Source of the DNA: Takakia lepidozioides | Taxonomy: Eukaryota; Streptophyta; Takakiopsida; Takakiales; Takakiaceae | NCBI GenBank assembly: GCA_030704615.1 | Contig: CM060731.1 | Span: 76,242,756 to 76,302,755 of the forward strand | Length of the DNA stretch: 60,000 bases | Reading direction: 5' to 3' | Part shown: positions 44,944-56,243 of the stretch, in pieces | Layout: every line of letters starts with the position of its first letter | How positions within the stretch are numbered: position 1 is the first letter of the stretch | Position numbers and translations under genes: made by a program | Notes under the pieces: generated by a model | What the model was told of the DNA's origin: nothing | The model's database searches: none | The model's input: only the letters and a program-made list of their open reading frames with translations

Positions 44944-46892
44944 CTAGCTTGCATCAATGGGGTTAGTAATGCGGCCAATGAAAAGAATGACATTTGTCAA
45001 CTCTTCCTTAATCACAAACAGAAATGGATGATCTGCCACGAATTCTTCAGGTCGCTCAAAGGCAGGCAATCCTCTCAGAGTAATGGTGGCTCCAGTTGCA
45101 GCTGCAGCCTCAGTGCCCTTTTCATTCACTTCCACAAATGCCTTGTGAAAGATGTTGGAAATATAGAGGGACTGTCCACTCGGAGAGTCCACCAGCTCTG
45201 AAAAATCAGCATCGTCTGTAAAGGGTAATACAAGACCAAGGGTTTTCAAGGCCTCAGGCACTTCAAATCCACTCGAGATCCGAAAACGCGGCAGCTGAAA
45301 GTTTGTCACTGGGACCTCCAATTTGATTTTAGACAGATCCTGCCCTAGCAATTTTGTATCCAGACTCTGCTCAAGTTGGGTCAGTCCATCTCTGTCATTG
45401 GGCAAGAGAAAATACATTGAGAACAAGCGCTTGTCATCACCTGCGAAATACAGGAGCCGAAGCGCCTTGAATGACCCAAAGCTTTTAATGAACTGCTTTT
45501 TCTGAGTCCGTATCATGGGCACTGTTACGCTCTTTCCATCCAGCAGATAAAATGTGCCATCTTTGGTCTCTGATTCTTCGAATGGTTTCTTCCAAGCTCC
45601 CTTGAAGTAAAGAGCATTGACCAACACAACCCTTGTGGTCTGGTCCACAGAATCTGGGGGAAGGAGGTCCTCAATCTTTCCCCTGGTTTCATCCTTGACC
45701 CATGTATTTATACTTGTTCTGGCTTCCTCAGCCTGTCTCAGCATCAAAAGAAAAGGAAATGAAAACCCATGTTGAGAATTTATGACTGACTGCAAAATTC
45801 CTAGTGTAGGTTAGATAGAAAATTGACACTGCTAGATACCCTGGCATCCGACCACAAATCTGGATCACCAAATGCTTATTAAACAATAGGCTTCTGGCAA
45901 GCTTCGAAAGGATTTGACATGGGGTAGGTTCCAAAGTTCCTCATTTCTTCCCAGACTTCGCAGTAAATCTCACATTATGCAAGTGGTTGATAACTTCCCA
46001 CATCCTCTGGTAGAATGTGGGAAATGGGAGAGTTTCCGTATTCAGAGCTACAAAAAGCACTGAACTCACAGCCTCCGCAACTTGTTGAGGACATGACTTC
46101 TTTTAAATAGACACAGTTGGCGGCCTAGAGAGGAATCCACATTTCATGGTTGCTTTTAAGATCTCAAGTGCATTGCAAATCTTTCCCTTCCATCAGTGAC
46201 TGCTGTGAGCACCCTTGGAAAGCAACATCCGACTTTCAGACCTTTGAGAGAGCTTTAAGGCCTAAACTTTTGGAGTTCCGCATATTTTTAGCGGGTTTTA
46301 GTTCAAATTCTGTCTAGACAATGTGGAATTCATTTTCTGCTTCATCTCACTAGTAAGAGCTGCATCATGAGCAGAAAACCCATTGCCTCAAAGTAGTAGG
46401 CCATGTCGAAACTTCACACTTGGCTCTGAATTTGATTACGAGGTAACATTCATTGGAATTGAAGAGAGGAGAAAAACATTGAGATAGCGGTGAAAACCAC
46501 CCTACCTTCGATTGGAAATCAACCTGTCCAGCTTCAGATCCATAGCGGCTCTTCAGCAGCTCCGTAAATGGGCGCTTGGGAGGTACCGCTTGCTGCACCC
46601 ACACTTTATTAGCGGACGCTACCAAGGGCCCCCCTTGTGCGCTGCCATCAGCCAACACAACGTTCCTCAATTGCGACGAGAAATCGTGCATAGCATCTCC
46701 TCCCGGGAGCTTCAAACAGGACGAGATCTGGTCAAGAGTGGCACCCTTCGCGCCAGCTCCCGCCATAGCCAGGGTGAGCCCAATACTGAGGGGAGAAAGC
46801 ACGGCATTCTTCTCACCTTCATCCTTCACCACCGCTTTGTACAGGTCCAGTGTAAACCCCGTCTGCCCCTCCACTGAGGTTGCCACATCCAT
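44944..46892 (-). CDS. Serpin (plant serine protease inhibitor)
   Basis: Two exons, 46506-46892 and 44944-45732, are joined by one phase-0 intron as in other plant serpins. They give 391 residues, the usual length. The N-terminus (MDVATSVEGQTGFTLDLYK) has no signal peptide, so the protein is probably cytosolic. Serpin core motifs are NAVLSPLSIGLTLAMAGAGA, VNALYFKGAWKKPFEES, and ISNIFHKAFVEVNEKGTEAA before the reactive loop, with HPFLFVIKE and ILFIGRI at the end. The hinge GTEAAAATGA is small and flexible as needed for inhibition. P2-P1-P1' is best read as L-R|G in ITLRGLP, like LR serpins that trap trypsin-like proteases and metacaspases. A tandem duplication lies just upstream at 47021-47186. 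Confidence 0.96.
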
Positions 46893-47020
46893 CGCTACCT
46901 ACTTCCTGTCCCTGGCCAAATATCACTGTGAACAGCAGTAATCCTTCGGTTTCAACTTCCTGCCCGAAAATTTGAGCGTCTGCTCCACAGAAAGAAGCAG
47001 AAATGAAATGAAATGAAATG

Positions 47021-47186
47021 GGAGAGATGGGTCTGCGGAGGAAAAGCAATGCGGGATTGTAGTTACATTGTGCTCGTGTGTCTATGTGAATGAGAGAGAC
47101 GAAACAGAGAGATTGGTCTGCGGAGGAAATGCAACGGAGGGATTGTAGTTACACACTATGCTCGTGTGTGTGTGAGGGAGAGAGAG
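47021..47186. repeat. Tandem duplication upstream of the serpin gene
   Basis: Two copies of about 80 bp at 47021-47099 and 47108-47186 share GGTCTGCGGAGGAAA, GGGATTGTAGTTACA and TGCTCGTGTGT. They lie 130-295 bp upstream of the serpin ATG (46892), in the likely promoter or 5' UTR. A (GAAAT)n run lies just before the first copy. Confidence 0.85.
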
Positions 47187-47706
47187 GAGGGGCTCGTTGT
47201 CACCCTGCCGCTGTTACCCTGCCGCGTGGCGACAACGTGCCGCTCTAGGAGTGGGCAAAATTATTTTTGCATATCCAGCAGATGAGAGTCAATTTACTGT
47301 GGTAAAGTGAATTGATTAAACCATTGATAGTATAGTAGTAAAGTAAAACTTCTGTTGGGAACAATGGTGGCTCTCTTTCTTCCTTTTGCAGTCTGTGCTG
47401 TGCTGCAGAGAAGAATTCGAGATGTGGAGAGAACATCAAACATTGCATGGCAGTTTGTCGATTAATAAGTTGTAGAGTTGAATGGCTGACTTGTAAGATT
47501 ACCCAACAAAGCACAGCATCTGAAAGCTTCCCATGGTTCGAAGTGCTACCCACAGCAATCCAACAATATGAGATCACTATACCCATCCGACTGCAAAATC
47601 CTGATAAAATCCATCATGGATGGAAACTTTATCAAATCAGTGAAAATGAGTGTCACCTGTTGGATTCACTCTGGCCTACATGTTGCAGCAGACACAAGGA
47701 AGCTGC

Positions 47707-50700
47707 TCATGCTTTCACACTGGGAACTTTGGACAAAGCTTCACTGATCTTGTCTGCAGGATATTCAAAATCCACAATGCCACCTGCAAGAAATTTGTCA
47801 TAGGCAGCGAGATCGAAATGGCCATGCCCAGAGAGTGCTGTCACTATCACCTTGGCCATCCCTGTTTCCCTGCATTCCAGTGCTTCCCGTATGGTGGCTG
47901 CTATGGCATGTGCGGCTTCGGGTGCCGGGATGATGCCCTCAGTGCGTGCAAACTTCAAAGCCCCTACAATCCACGTTTCCGACATATTAAGTCAGCAAAC
48001 AGATCTACATGGCACTTTCTCAATATCTGATGTAAGAATCAGACCCTGGTTTGTGGTTGCAGTCAATTTCTTGAGAGCGAGATATTTGGGGTAAGGGGAT
48101 AAGGCCAGACAAGCAGCCATGCCCAACAATTGCTGAAAACAAGCTTCAGTAGAGAACAGCCCTGATTCAGCCTTGTAGTGCCTCTAAATATGCCAAGAAT
48201 TTATGTGGACTTGCATATATGGCAAAGAGCGGTAGGTCAGTTGTAACTTCAAACTTCAAAGGACATGTCTGTGTAAAAATATCTGTTGCAAACGACGAAA
48301 CCTGTGTTAGCTGGTAAGAGAATGACACCTTCGAAGCACTCAGTCTGGGGGATTGCAAGTGCCTCCGTGAGGCCCAAGTTGAAGACATGTGATACCAATG
48401 GTGCCATACCATGATAGCGAAGCCCCCCTGCACTAACAAAAAAAGTTCTTGAATCACCATGGAAATGCTGCGATAAGTCAAGATACAAGATAATCTAGGT
48501 GGGACTTTCCTTCCACCCTTTTACTGAAAGGCACACCAACCCCTCAGGTTTACAGCACTGATGATGATTATGACGTTCAGAGCAAACCGTCTGTGACAAA
48601 AACATATGACTACCCAGTGTGTGCACCTCATGCAGTTCAATGTAAGGAACATTGTTCTTACCTGCATGAATGGGGTCAGGAATGAAGTCATGACCAAGAG
48701 TGTGCATTTTCACAAGGGGGGTGAGCCCAGCAGTGTCCCCATAATCGTATGCATAAACACCTTTTGTCAGAGATGGGCACGCTTCTGGCTCAACTGCTCG
48801 GATGATGGGGCTCATTCTTCCAGCCATTTTTTCTCGGATGAACGGAAATGAAAGGCCCCCGAAATTGGAACCTCCACCAGTGCATGCCACCAAAACATCC
48901 GGTGTTTCCCCTAGGATTGCTAGCTGGCGAAGGCACTCCTCACCAATGATGGTCTGGTGCAATAAGACGTGGTTCAAGCCGCTTCCCAGTGCGTATCGGG
49001 TGTCCCCATCAGCTAGTGCTGCCTCCGCTGCCTCTGAAATCGCAACACCTAGGCTGCCAGGGCTGGCTGCATCTTTTGCTAGAATGGCACGCCCTGCTTG
49101 GGTGAGGATTGAGGGGGATGAGTGGACAGTGGCCCCCCAGGTCTCCATCATTGACTTGCGATAGGGTTTCTGTTCATAGGATGCTCGCACTTGCCACACC
49201 TACATGACCACATTCTTCCCATCTTTAGCAGCCAATAGCATTCCAAAGTATGACCAGACCTTACCAAGAGGACACAGATAGCTCCTTGGGCTTTAATAGT
49301 CACAAATTTCTACATCTAATATCTTTTGGTGGCCTGTCACATGTGGACACAAGGAACCCAAAGCTCTACTTTGGGTCCCAGACCATATGCCTGCCGGTTA
49401 GTACGTGCCCAGGCGAAGAACCCCACCAACAGGATCCTACTCAGGGTGGACATAACAAGCAAACTGCAACATGAAAAAGTTGCAACAACGATGACTTGGA
49501 TATTCCAAATAGCTTAGTCTGGAGTCCATTACCTCACATTGGAGATCAAAAAGGCCACAAGCAAAGGCGAGGGCACTGCCCCACTGACCAGCCCGTCTCA
49601 GTAGTGAGCCGCTTCACCCCTTCCTGGGCATTGTACCAGGCCTGGGGAACTGCAGTATTAGGCTTATGTGAGCCTGCAGGGCTACCACCCTCATATTTGT
49701 AATAGATGCGTGCTGGTGTCCCGAGCAACTTCTCGAGGCCCCAAGCTCTGTTCACACCCCAGCTCCTTGGTTATTTGAAGGAGCGTTCAAGGTAAGTGCA
49801 TTGTCAAGATTGCACTTTTGTCCAGTCAAAGAGCGCACCTTAACAGACACTGACCCCTTTGAAATTGCACCCTCTCTCAATTTAGGCTTGGTTCTAAGTC
49901 TTTCGTTGCTTGGTCCTGTATTAATGGCATTGACCAACCTTAAAATGACAATCGGAGCGAAGCTAAGGTGCCCAAAGAGCTTACTGACAAAGGTGGAATC
50001 AAGGAGTCAAAAAGGGAAGTAGTCTTCTTTAATAATGACAGTGACCTCAGAACATCTGACAGTTGCTACAGAGTGGAAGCTGAAAGCCTGTTAGAAGATC
50101 TGCTACAGTAGAAGCTTGAGAAAGTCCCATAACATAAGTCTAAAAACATGCTAATATCTTGTGGAAGTTCCTCCTGCTGAACATGGAAGTGAGGACAGCT
50201 GTGAACACCATGCCTGCGGTATCCTCCTTTCAGGTTCCACTCAGGGTTTACCTACCTTCACTTTTTACCTTCTTGCTGTGTTCACCTAGAAAAGTGGATG
50301 TAAGAAATTGGTGCACCATGAAAACATCTGCTTAGAATGCGACATGTAGGACCCTAAAAGGATGACTGGGTACTGAGAGATATACAACCTCAAGATTCCG
50401 AGTGGGGAAAGGCTTCGGCACTCTTTGAAAGAGATTGAAGGGGCACCTGAAAAGAGGGGTAGGGCGCCACAATTTGTAGACTTCAAGCACCTCATCAGGG
50501 ATAGCGATAAAGCGATCCAGTGAAGCTTCCTGTTGGATGATGGCTGCTGGGAACAAAGGTGCCAGATCTTGGGGCTGCAATGGCTGCAACGTTTTTGGGT
50601 GTAAAGGAGGTGGAGGTGGTTGTGGCAAGTCCGGGATGATGTTGTACCACTGCCTGGGCATCTGTTCTTCATCCAGAAGAGTTTTTGTGCGTGACTTCTG

Positions 50701-51355
50701 GTTCAGAACTTTCTCGCTGATTGTCGCCAGACAATCTATGTGGTGAAAAGCTTGCCAGTTTCTCCTCTGTTGTCTTGGACTCGACACTGGTCATGAACAC
50801 ACAAAAATCAGGCTAGAGCTGGTATTCCTCGAATTGGAGAAATTAAGTTGATCACAATCCAGAATCGAGCCAGAACTAAATTTTACAAAGACAGACTTGA
50901 TGCTCAGTTCGACCTACTTCTGTGCAGAAAGTATAAACCAGACGTTGAATCAGCACAGCTACAGGCCATGCTCAGACATTTGAAGAATAATAATGGCAGT
51001 TCTGTTGTCGCTCTTCGAAAGGAAATCTGCGGATAGGCAAGTATACTAGGGTGGTCGCCCAGGAATACCTTCGCATCGGTAATGAATTGAACGCCTTCAA
51101 GTGAACGTCAGCCATGAAAAAATGATGATCTACTAGCATTGGATTCAGAAAGAGCTGACAGGAAGAAGTAACAGCTAAAAACCACTTACCAAACTTTGAC
51201 AAGCTGAGCTGCGTGCGATTCCCTCCATAACCTCCACGACCTCTGGCCTTCCAGGAAATTTGTGCATTGGACTGAAGTGACAGTTCACTGTTGGGGGCAC
51301 TCCCGATTCCCGGAAGTGGACGAATAGAAACCCATTTGGGATTGCAGGTCTGCAT
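47707..51355 (-). CDS. trpB2: Tryptophan synthase beta chain, TrpB2 type, with an apparent 2-nt frameshift
   Basis: TrpB joins indole and serine to make tryptophan with pyridoxal phosphate. Exons are 51190-51355, 50447-50786, 49533-49747, 48662-49199, 48329-48427 and 47707-47963, about 538 residues if the lesion is ignored. Exon 1 ([18 protein letters not shown]) is a Ser/Arg-rich, transit-like leader. Motifs are [42 protein letters not shown] (the Lys binds PLP), [69 protein letters not shown], and [13 protein letters not shown]. This long N-terminal form is the TrpB2 branch. In exon 3 the conserved T-E-T-G-A-G-Q-W-G is broken: ACGGGCTGGTCAGTGGGGC lacks two bases, while all other exons stay in phase. 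It is either a recent pseudogene or a sequencing error. Confidence 0.9.
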
Positions 51356-52325
51356 CTTTGAGCAATGCAACAGCCGGAGGAGCTGTGACTGAAATTATTC
51401 GCAAGGCAGACTTCTCGATAGCTCACTTGTAAGTTAGTGTTCAGACCCACTCCCCAACCCACTTATAAGTAAAGCCGGCTGTGAGCAGTGCTCAGAGCTT
51501 TCATTTTCACTGCTCTCCAGGCTCAGCACGCCTGAATCGTGCCTGTACCTAGTTCACATGATCTCCATGCACTTGGGGAGTCCTTAAAGGACTTGTCTCC
51601 AAGTCAAACAGGCCATAACGCAGATGCCTAATGTGGCAGCACCACGGGTTTGTCGTTTACATAAATGATTTGGCGGCGGCAGTGTGTTTTTTTTCATTTT
51701 TTCAAAAATCGCCAGGGGGGCCAACTCAGCCAAGCGTCCATGTGGCGAGAATAACGAGGTGGCAGGGTTGGAAAAGTGGCTGTATGCCATGTGGCACGTG
51801 TCTATAGGTCCACGTGGGAAACCTTATAGGCTACTGGTGAATTTTTCGATCTCACCCCATAATTCCTTTGTACACGTAGCTAACCCATTTTCCAGGTGGA
51901 AATCTGGCGATTTTTCGCCAGGAGAAAAAAACAGAATATCTGGCCCTAACATCCTTTGAGGCCGAGATCAGAGGGAGGACCATGTCAGGAGTTCTCTATA
52001 AAATGCGGAGAGTCTTGGAACGGATTCCGTTATGCGTAGATTTAGCTTTGGAGAGAGCGAGGCGAGAGGTAATCGTTCTTTGAGAATGTGGTCGAAGGCC
52101 AAACCTGACTGACTCCAGAAATGCCGGACGGTGTGTGCGCTTGAAACTAGCGACTGTGCAACTGAAGCCAGCTCTCACCGATTATGTTAGTTGCAAAGCC
52201 AGTAGTTGCCTTGAATTTGCTATTTGTAATGTGCATGAGAACTTATCTTCGGAGTGGGACTCGATTTGTAACTTAGCCAGTGTCGATGTTGCTAGGTGAC
52301 TTCTTTCCTCAGTGGGCTGGAGTAA
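51356..52325. other. Non-coding region
   Basis: No gene is visible upstream of the TrpB2-type gene. A short palindrome AGTCCTTAAAGGACT lies near 51579. GC-rich stretches such as 51700-51960 carry only compositional open frames. Confidence 0.4.
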
Positions 52326-54194
52326 CCCCTAAAGGACTAACCCCAATTTTTGGGACCACCCCCAAAAAATTGACCCTTTCCCACTAAATAATTTATATCT
52401 TGAGATTTCATCCGGCCCTGTAAAACTGACCGTTGTAATATGTTCCTACCTACCTCAGATATGACCACAAAAAGTCTGGTCCAAATCGACCCGTCGGATT
52501 GCAAGAATATAATGTTCAAAGTTGGGCCAAAAACAAATTTCCTATTTACAATGGGGTAAGACAGCGTCCGGGAAATAATTTCAGTTGAACCAGCCAGTAG
52601 CCGCTCATTCCCAGCAGCAATCGGCTAAGTGGGTTGGGCAGTCGGTTGCTGCCCCTTAGTGGTAACTATACCCGGTCAATTTCCGGGATAAATTCTTTAC
52701 AACCGGTAATATTCCTAATGATTTATTTTGTGTTCAGCTATAAATCCGGCCCTTATAAATATCAACTGGTTGACAACACAAGTGTCAAATGCACAACAAT
52801 AAGTAAATAATAATAATAAGAAATAATCACAACCAGTTTTAAGCAATTCAAACAAGTGAAGAACATTGTATCCTTATAGAAGTTGGACCTGTCAATGCCT
52901 TCAAACCACATGGAGGTCAAGAATTGAACCCGCGTGGACAGGTGAGCTGTGATAGCAGGCAACGAGTGCAAGCAGGCGTGGGCTGGGGCTGCGAGAGCAA
53001 CGTCCAGACTTAGTAGGGTTTGCCCGTGGGCCGCCCTCTTGAGTTCAATATTTTTTAACGTAAACGCCCTTCCTGGGATGTAACCCGGCCTAGCACGTTG
53101 GAATTCTGCCATGTGGCAGACTTCGACGGCCATTTCCGTTTTTTGTAATATAAAAAGGGCCGGAATCCGTCCAGGCCTTGCCAACTAAGGCAGATTTCCT
53201 GTCTGTAATGAAATGGAAAGGCAAATATCCTTCTTAAAAGTAGGGCACCCGGTTGATTTCCGCTTCGGCCATTTTCCCCCTCGGATCCATTTCCTGAGGT
53301 TTCATATTTCATTCGGAAATTCTGGAATTTAGTCGGCTAGCATGTAACTGGCTGCCGGTTCTCCCCGGACGTTGGGGTAAGAAACACAGCTTTTTCTTAT
53401 CGAATTTCCCAGCTGTGAAACCAGAATCTTGTACCCTGCCACATGTGGGCTGCTTTGTACTAGGTAGCGCACTGGAGCGCGACCGCTACGGGCTGTAGCA
53501 GGTCGCTGTGACTGGCTCGACGCGTGCGCTATAGGACGTAATGTCGCATCATAAAGGACACACGAAGGACACAAAATACGAGATGAAAAGAAGGACACAT
53601 GCTACAGGAAATAGCAGGCCTCCTCGTACGCAATCAAAACCTGCCACGCCCTCAAATTTCCCAATTTCAAAGGGGCAAGCACAAAACCGTATTAAAAAAT
53701 TCGGTGAAAAGATCTGAACCGTTGAATTGTCAATCGCTCCGGTTGTACTGTAGTGGGCAGGTTTTTGTAAGCACAAAAAAACTTTCGCCCCAATCAGAGC
53801 TTTGTTTCACATGATTTTTTCCCCTGCCCTTGACTTCTCCATGTGCACCTATGTTTGCCTATACTTTTTGGCCAGTAGCCCTAAGATATGTGGGTTTTGG
53901 GGGGGTGCCTTTGCCTTTGCCTGCCAATGGGGGGCGCTTTAGGGTGGAGGGGGCGCAATAAAAGGTGTTGGGAGGCGCGCCACCCTGCGCAAGTGGGGGG
54001 TGCGTGGAATTTCTCCCTAACGTGACCCTAGTTGACACGTAGGATGGTGGGCAGGTTAGCTGCCCAAAATGGGGCTGAAAACCACGAGTGTGGCAGACTC
54101 TAGGTGTTCCACGTGGCTGGGGCCAGGCCCAATGATAACCAGACACTTTTCTAAACCTAACCGACCCAGTTTGGGTCGCTTCGTCCTTTAGGGG
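52326..54194. mobile_element. Element with short inverted ends related to the TTAA-flanked element
   Basis: TAACCCCTAAAGGAC at 52323-52337 is exactly repeated in inverse at 54183-54197, enclosing 1.87 kb without a transposase frame. The right flank is TTAA and the left is GTAA, so one end may have lost its TTAA by a point change. The ends (CCCCTAAAGGAC) resemble the CCCTTAAGTTCCC ends of the element at 12402-13205, so both may belong to one superfamily. Open frames inside it have no conserved motif. Confidence 0.6.
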
Positions 54195-54197
54195 TTA

Positions 54198-55149
54198 AAA
54201 AACCTTCTGCACATAAGATAATTACTACACTGTTACGCTAAGCCTTCATTCTTTTGTTCGAAGTCATCTATCCCTTTTTTTTATTTTTTTTATTTAAGAG
54301 AATTGGGGACTAGGCCCATGGATGAAACTTTATTTAATGATTATTGAAGGAAAAAATAAATTAAAACCCTTGGTTGCCCGTAGGCTGCCATAAGGCATGC
54401 TGATCTGTCCTGTTTGATGTTTGTCGTGTCGTGCCTAATATATGGGGGCTTATTATATGCTGATTTTCTTCCCTGGGAAAATTCTGTCTCGAGCTGAATT
54501 TTGTGATGGCTAGATTCCTCCCCCCTTGATATTCTCTGAGGTTGGATGATTGCTAGGATGGATGACTGTTACATAAAGCTGGATGACATGAGTTGGCGGA
54601 TCTATTAGATTAGGTTGTCTTATGTTAACAACTAGCTTATCCTAAATCAGATGAGGTGGCATCATATCTGGATGGTAACTTGGCTAGAATCTAGAGAGCC
54701 AATCAGCGCACGCCAACCTGTTGTGATAAGATCATGGGCCCTGGATTCTAAAGTTGGAAATCTAAGGCAGCTGGTGTACTTTCAAAGTATTTAACTCTTG
54801 TGTACAAGAAACGGAGGTGCATCTGTATGGATGAACTGAGAATCTGAGTGTGAGATCTGTGTCCTCTCCGAGAGATCCTTCCTTCTTCGCTTACTTGCTC
54901 TACCGAGTTAACATCCCTCACTTAGCATAAACCCGCAGAAGAGTGGAATAACCCAGGTGCACGCGAATCTTAGTGGAGACGGGTTGCAAAATCTCGTCAA
55001 TCATTACCTGCTCATTCTCTATTGGGACGGGTAGATGTACATTGACGTAGTGAAGATGGCGGCGCCTTCTAGGTCGTGTTTTTTCTCTCTCGCTGCAGTA
55101 GTGCTTTGATGTATCCTTGTGCTTTGTTGTGCTTGTGAGTCTTGCAGCG
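54198..55149. other. Possible 5' LTR region of the gypsy element
   Basis: This stretch lies directly before the gag-like frames. It has a promoter-like segment (AAAGTATTTAACTCTTGTG near 54783) and ends CTACCGAGTTAACA at about 54900-54913, as an LTR end might. The left border and a partner LTR are not visible (the element is cut off downstream), so the assignment is tentative. Confidence 0.35.
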
Positions 55150-55587
55150 ATGGCGGCCTCGTCGCATTCTCCAACTGAAGCCGAACTCAACCCTACGGAA
55201 AATTTTGAAGCCGTTTTTGCTAGTGTTCTTCGTGCTTCAGTTGATCCCAAGCTCATAGTGGAGGTTGAGTACCCGCCCTTTGGTGAGCCAATTGAGCGCC
55301 CCGGAGCTGATATTGGATACGCCCTCCGACCACTGGGTGTGGCACCCGCCACTGGCTCCTCGGGAGAGAGAGTTTCGGACATTGGCTCGGGAGGTACCTC
55401 ATCATCAGCCTTCACCTGCTCGGTGAGGTCTACTGCATCCTCCAAGTCATCTAAAACATGCCAGGGCTCGCAAGCAGATCAAGTAGTTACAGGCATTGCA
55501 AAAACCGTGGAGCAAGAGAGAAGGTTACCTTCCCCTTCAATGAGGCAGAGGCTGGAGCTCTTTCTCCCAGTCAGTGATACCGTATGA
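55150..55587 (+). CDS. Open frame before gag, uncertain
   Basis: From the ATG at 55150 (MAASSHSPTEAELNPTENFE) a 145-residue frame stays open. It is in the right place and orientation to be an N-terminal gag-like frame of the gypsy element. It has no recognisable domain and it overlaps an equally open minus-strand frame (54918-55445). Either may be the shadow of the other. I list it only because the position is suggestive. Confidence 0.25.
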   Translation: MAASSHSPTEAELNPTENFEAVFASVLRASVDPKLIVEVEYPPFGEPIERPGADIGYALRPLGVAPATGSSGERVSDIGSGGTSSSAFTCSVRSTASSKSSKTCQGSQADQVVTGIAKTVEQERRLPSPSMRQRLELFLPVSDTV

Positions 55588-56238
55588 GCTCACAAATTTT
55601 TGTTTGTGGAGCATGTACACTGCCTCACCCAGAAAGTGCCAGAGTTCTTCGTCAATTTTTAGCCTATGCATGGGATAATCTGTCACCTTAGCACCAGGAA
55701 GATGAATGCCAATGCGTTCCAGGCGGAACACAACACTAGGAAAGATCAGCACGTCGTTCTCATCATGAGGAAAGCGTGAAACAGGGACCCCCGCAACATC
55801 CCAAGAAATATCCACATTGTGTTCTGGCTTCCAAGTAGGTCGTAGGTTGGCCAAATCCAAAGAACTCCCTCTTTTCACAAACTCCCACAGCCTCTGCGGA
55901 CTAGGCCTTCTTCGCGGCAGAAAACTCTCAAACTCGGTGGTGAGCTCGCCAGCGACAGTGAGCTGGGGAATGCCAAGCTCGGCCCAACTGAGCTTGTCAC
56001 CAGCAGACAATCATGCTTTGGCGACAGACAATGACAGCTTGAGCCCGATTTCTGCAGCATATAGGCGTTGTAGGATTTTGGCCGCCCTTGCACCTTGGAA
56101 AGCCTCAATGCACTTCCGTCTCTGCTTTGCCTCCTCTGGGGTGTGAGTGGGTTTGAGACCTTCTAAAGCAACAGTTAATTCAAATAATGCATCACCTTCA
56201 CAAGGGGCTCTTGCAACGTCAGGTAATGTGCCTAACAT
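55537..56238 (-). pseudogene. Antisense conserved-looking ORF, unknown, split by a stop
   Basis: One minus-strand frame runs from 56238 to 55537 with a single TGA at 56011-56013. It has the composition of a real protein: GARAAKILQRLYAAEIGLKL, then WAELGIPQLTVAGELTTEFE, FLPRRRPSPQRLWEFVKRGS, NVDISWDVAGVPVSRFPHDE, and LKIDEELWHFLGEAVYMLHK. I do not recognise the family. It sits between the possible 5' LTR and gag of a plus-strand gypsy element, in antisense, so it may be a captured host gene fragment. A GGTAACC donor-like site at its end near 55530 hints at original introns. Confidence 0.5.
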
Positions 56239-56243
56239 AGATA

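Noticed and set aside
54918-55445. 175-residue minus-strand frame as a host gene
   Set aside because: It overlaps an open plus-strand frame, has a low-complexity Ser/Arg composition and no recognisable motif. It may be a continuation of the antisense ORF at 55537-56238, but no convincing splice join was found.
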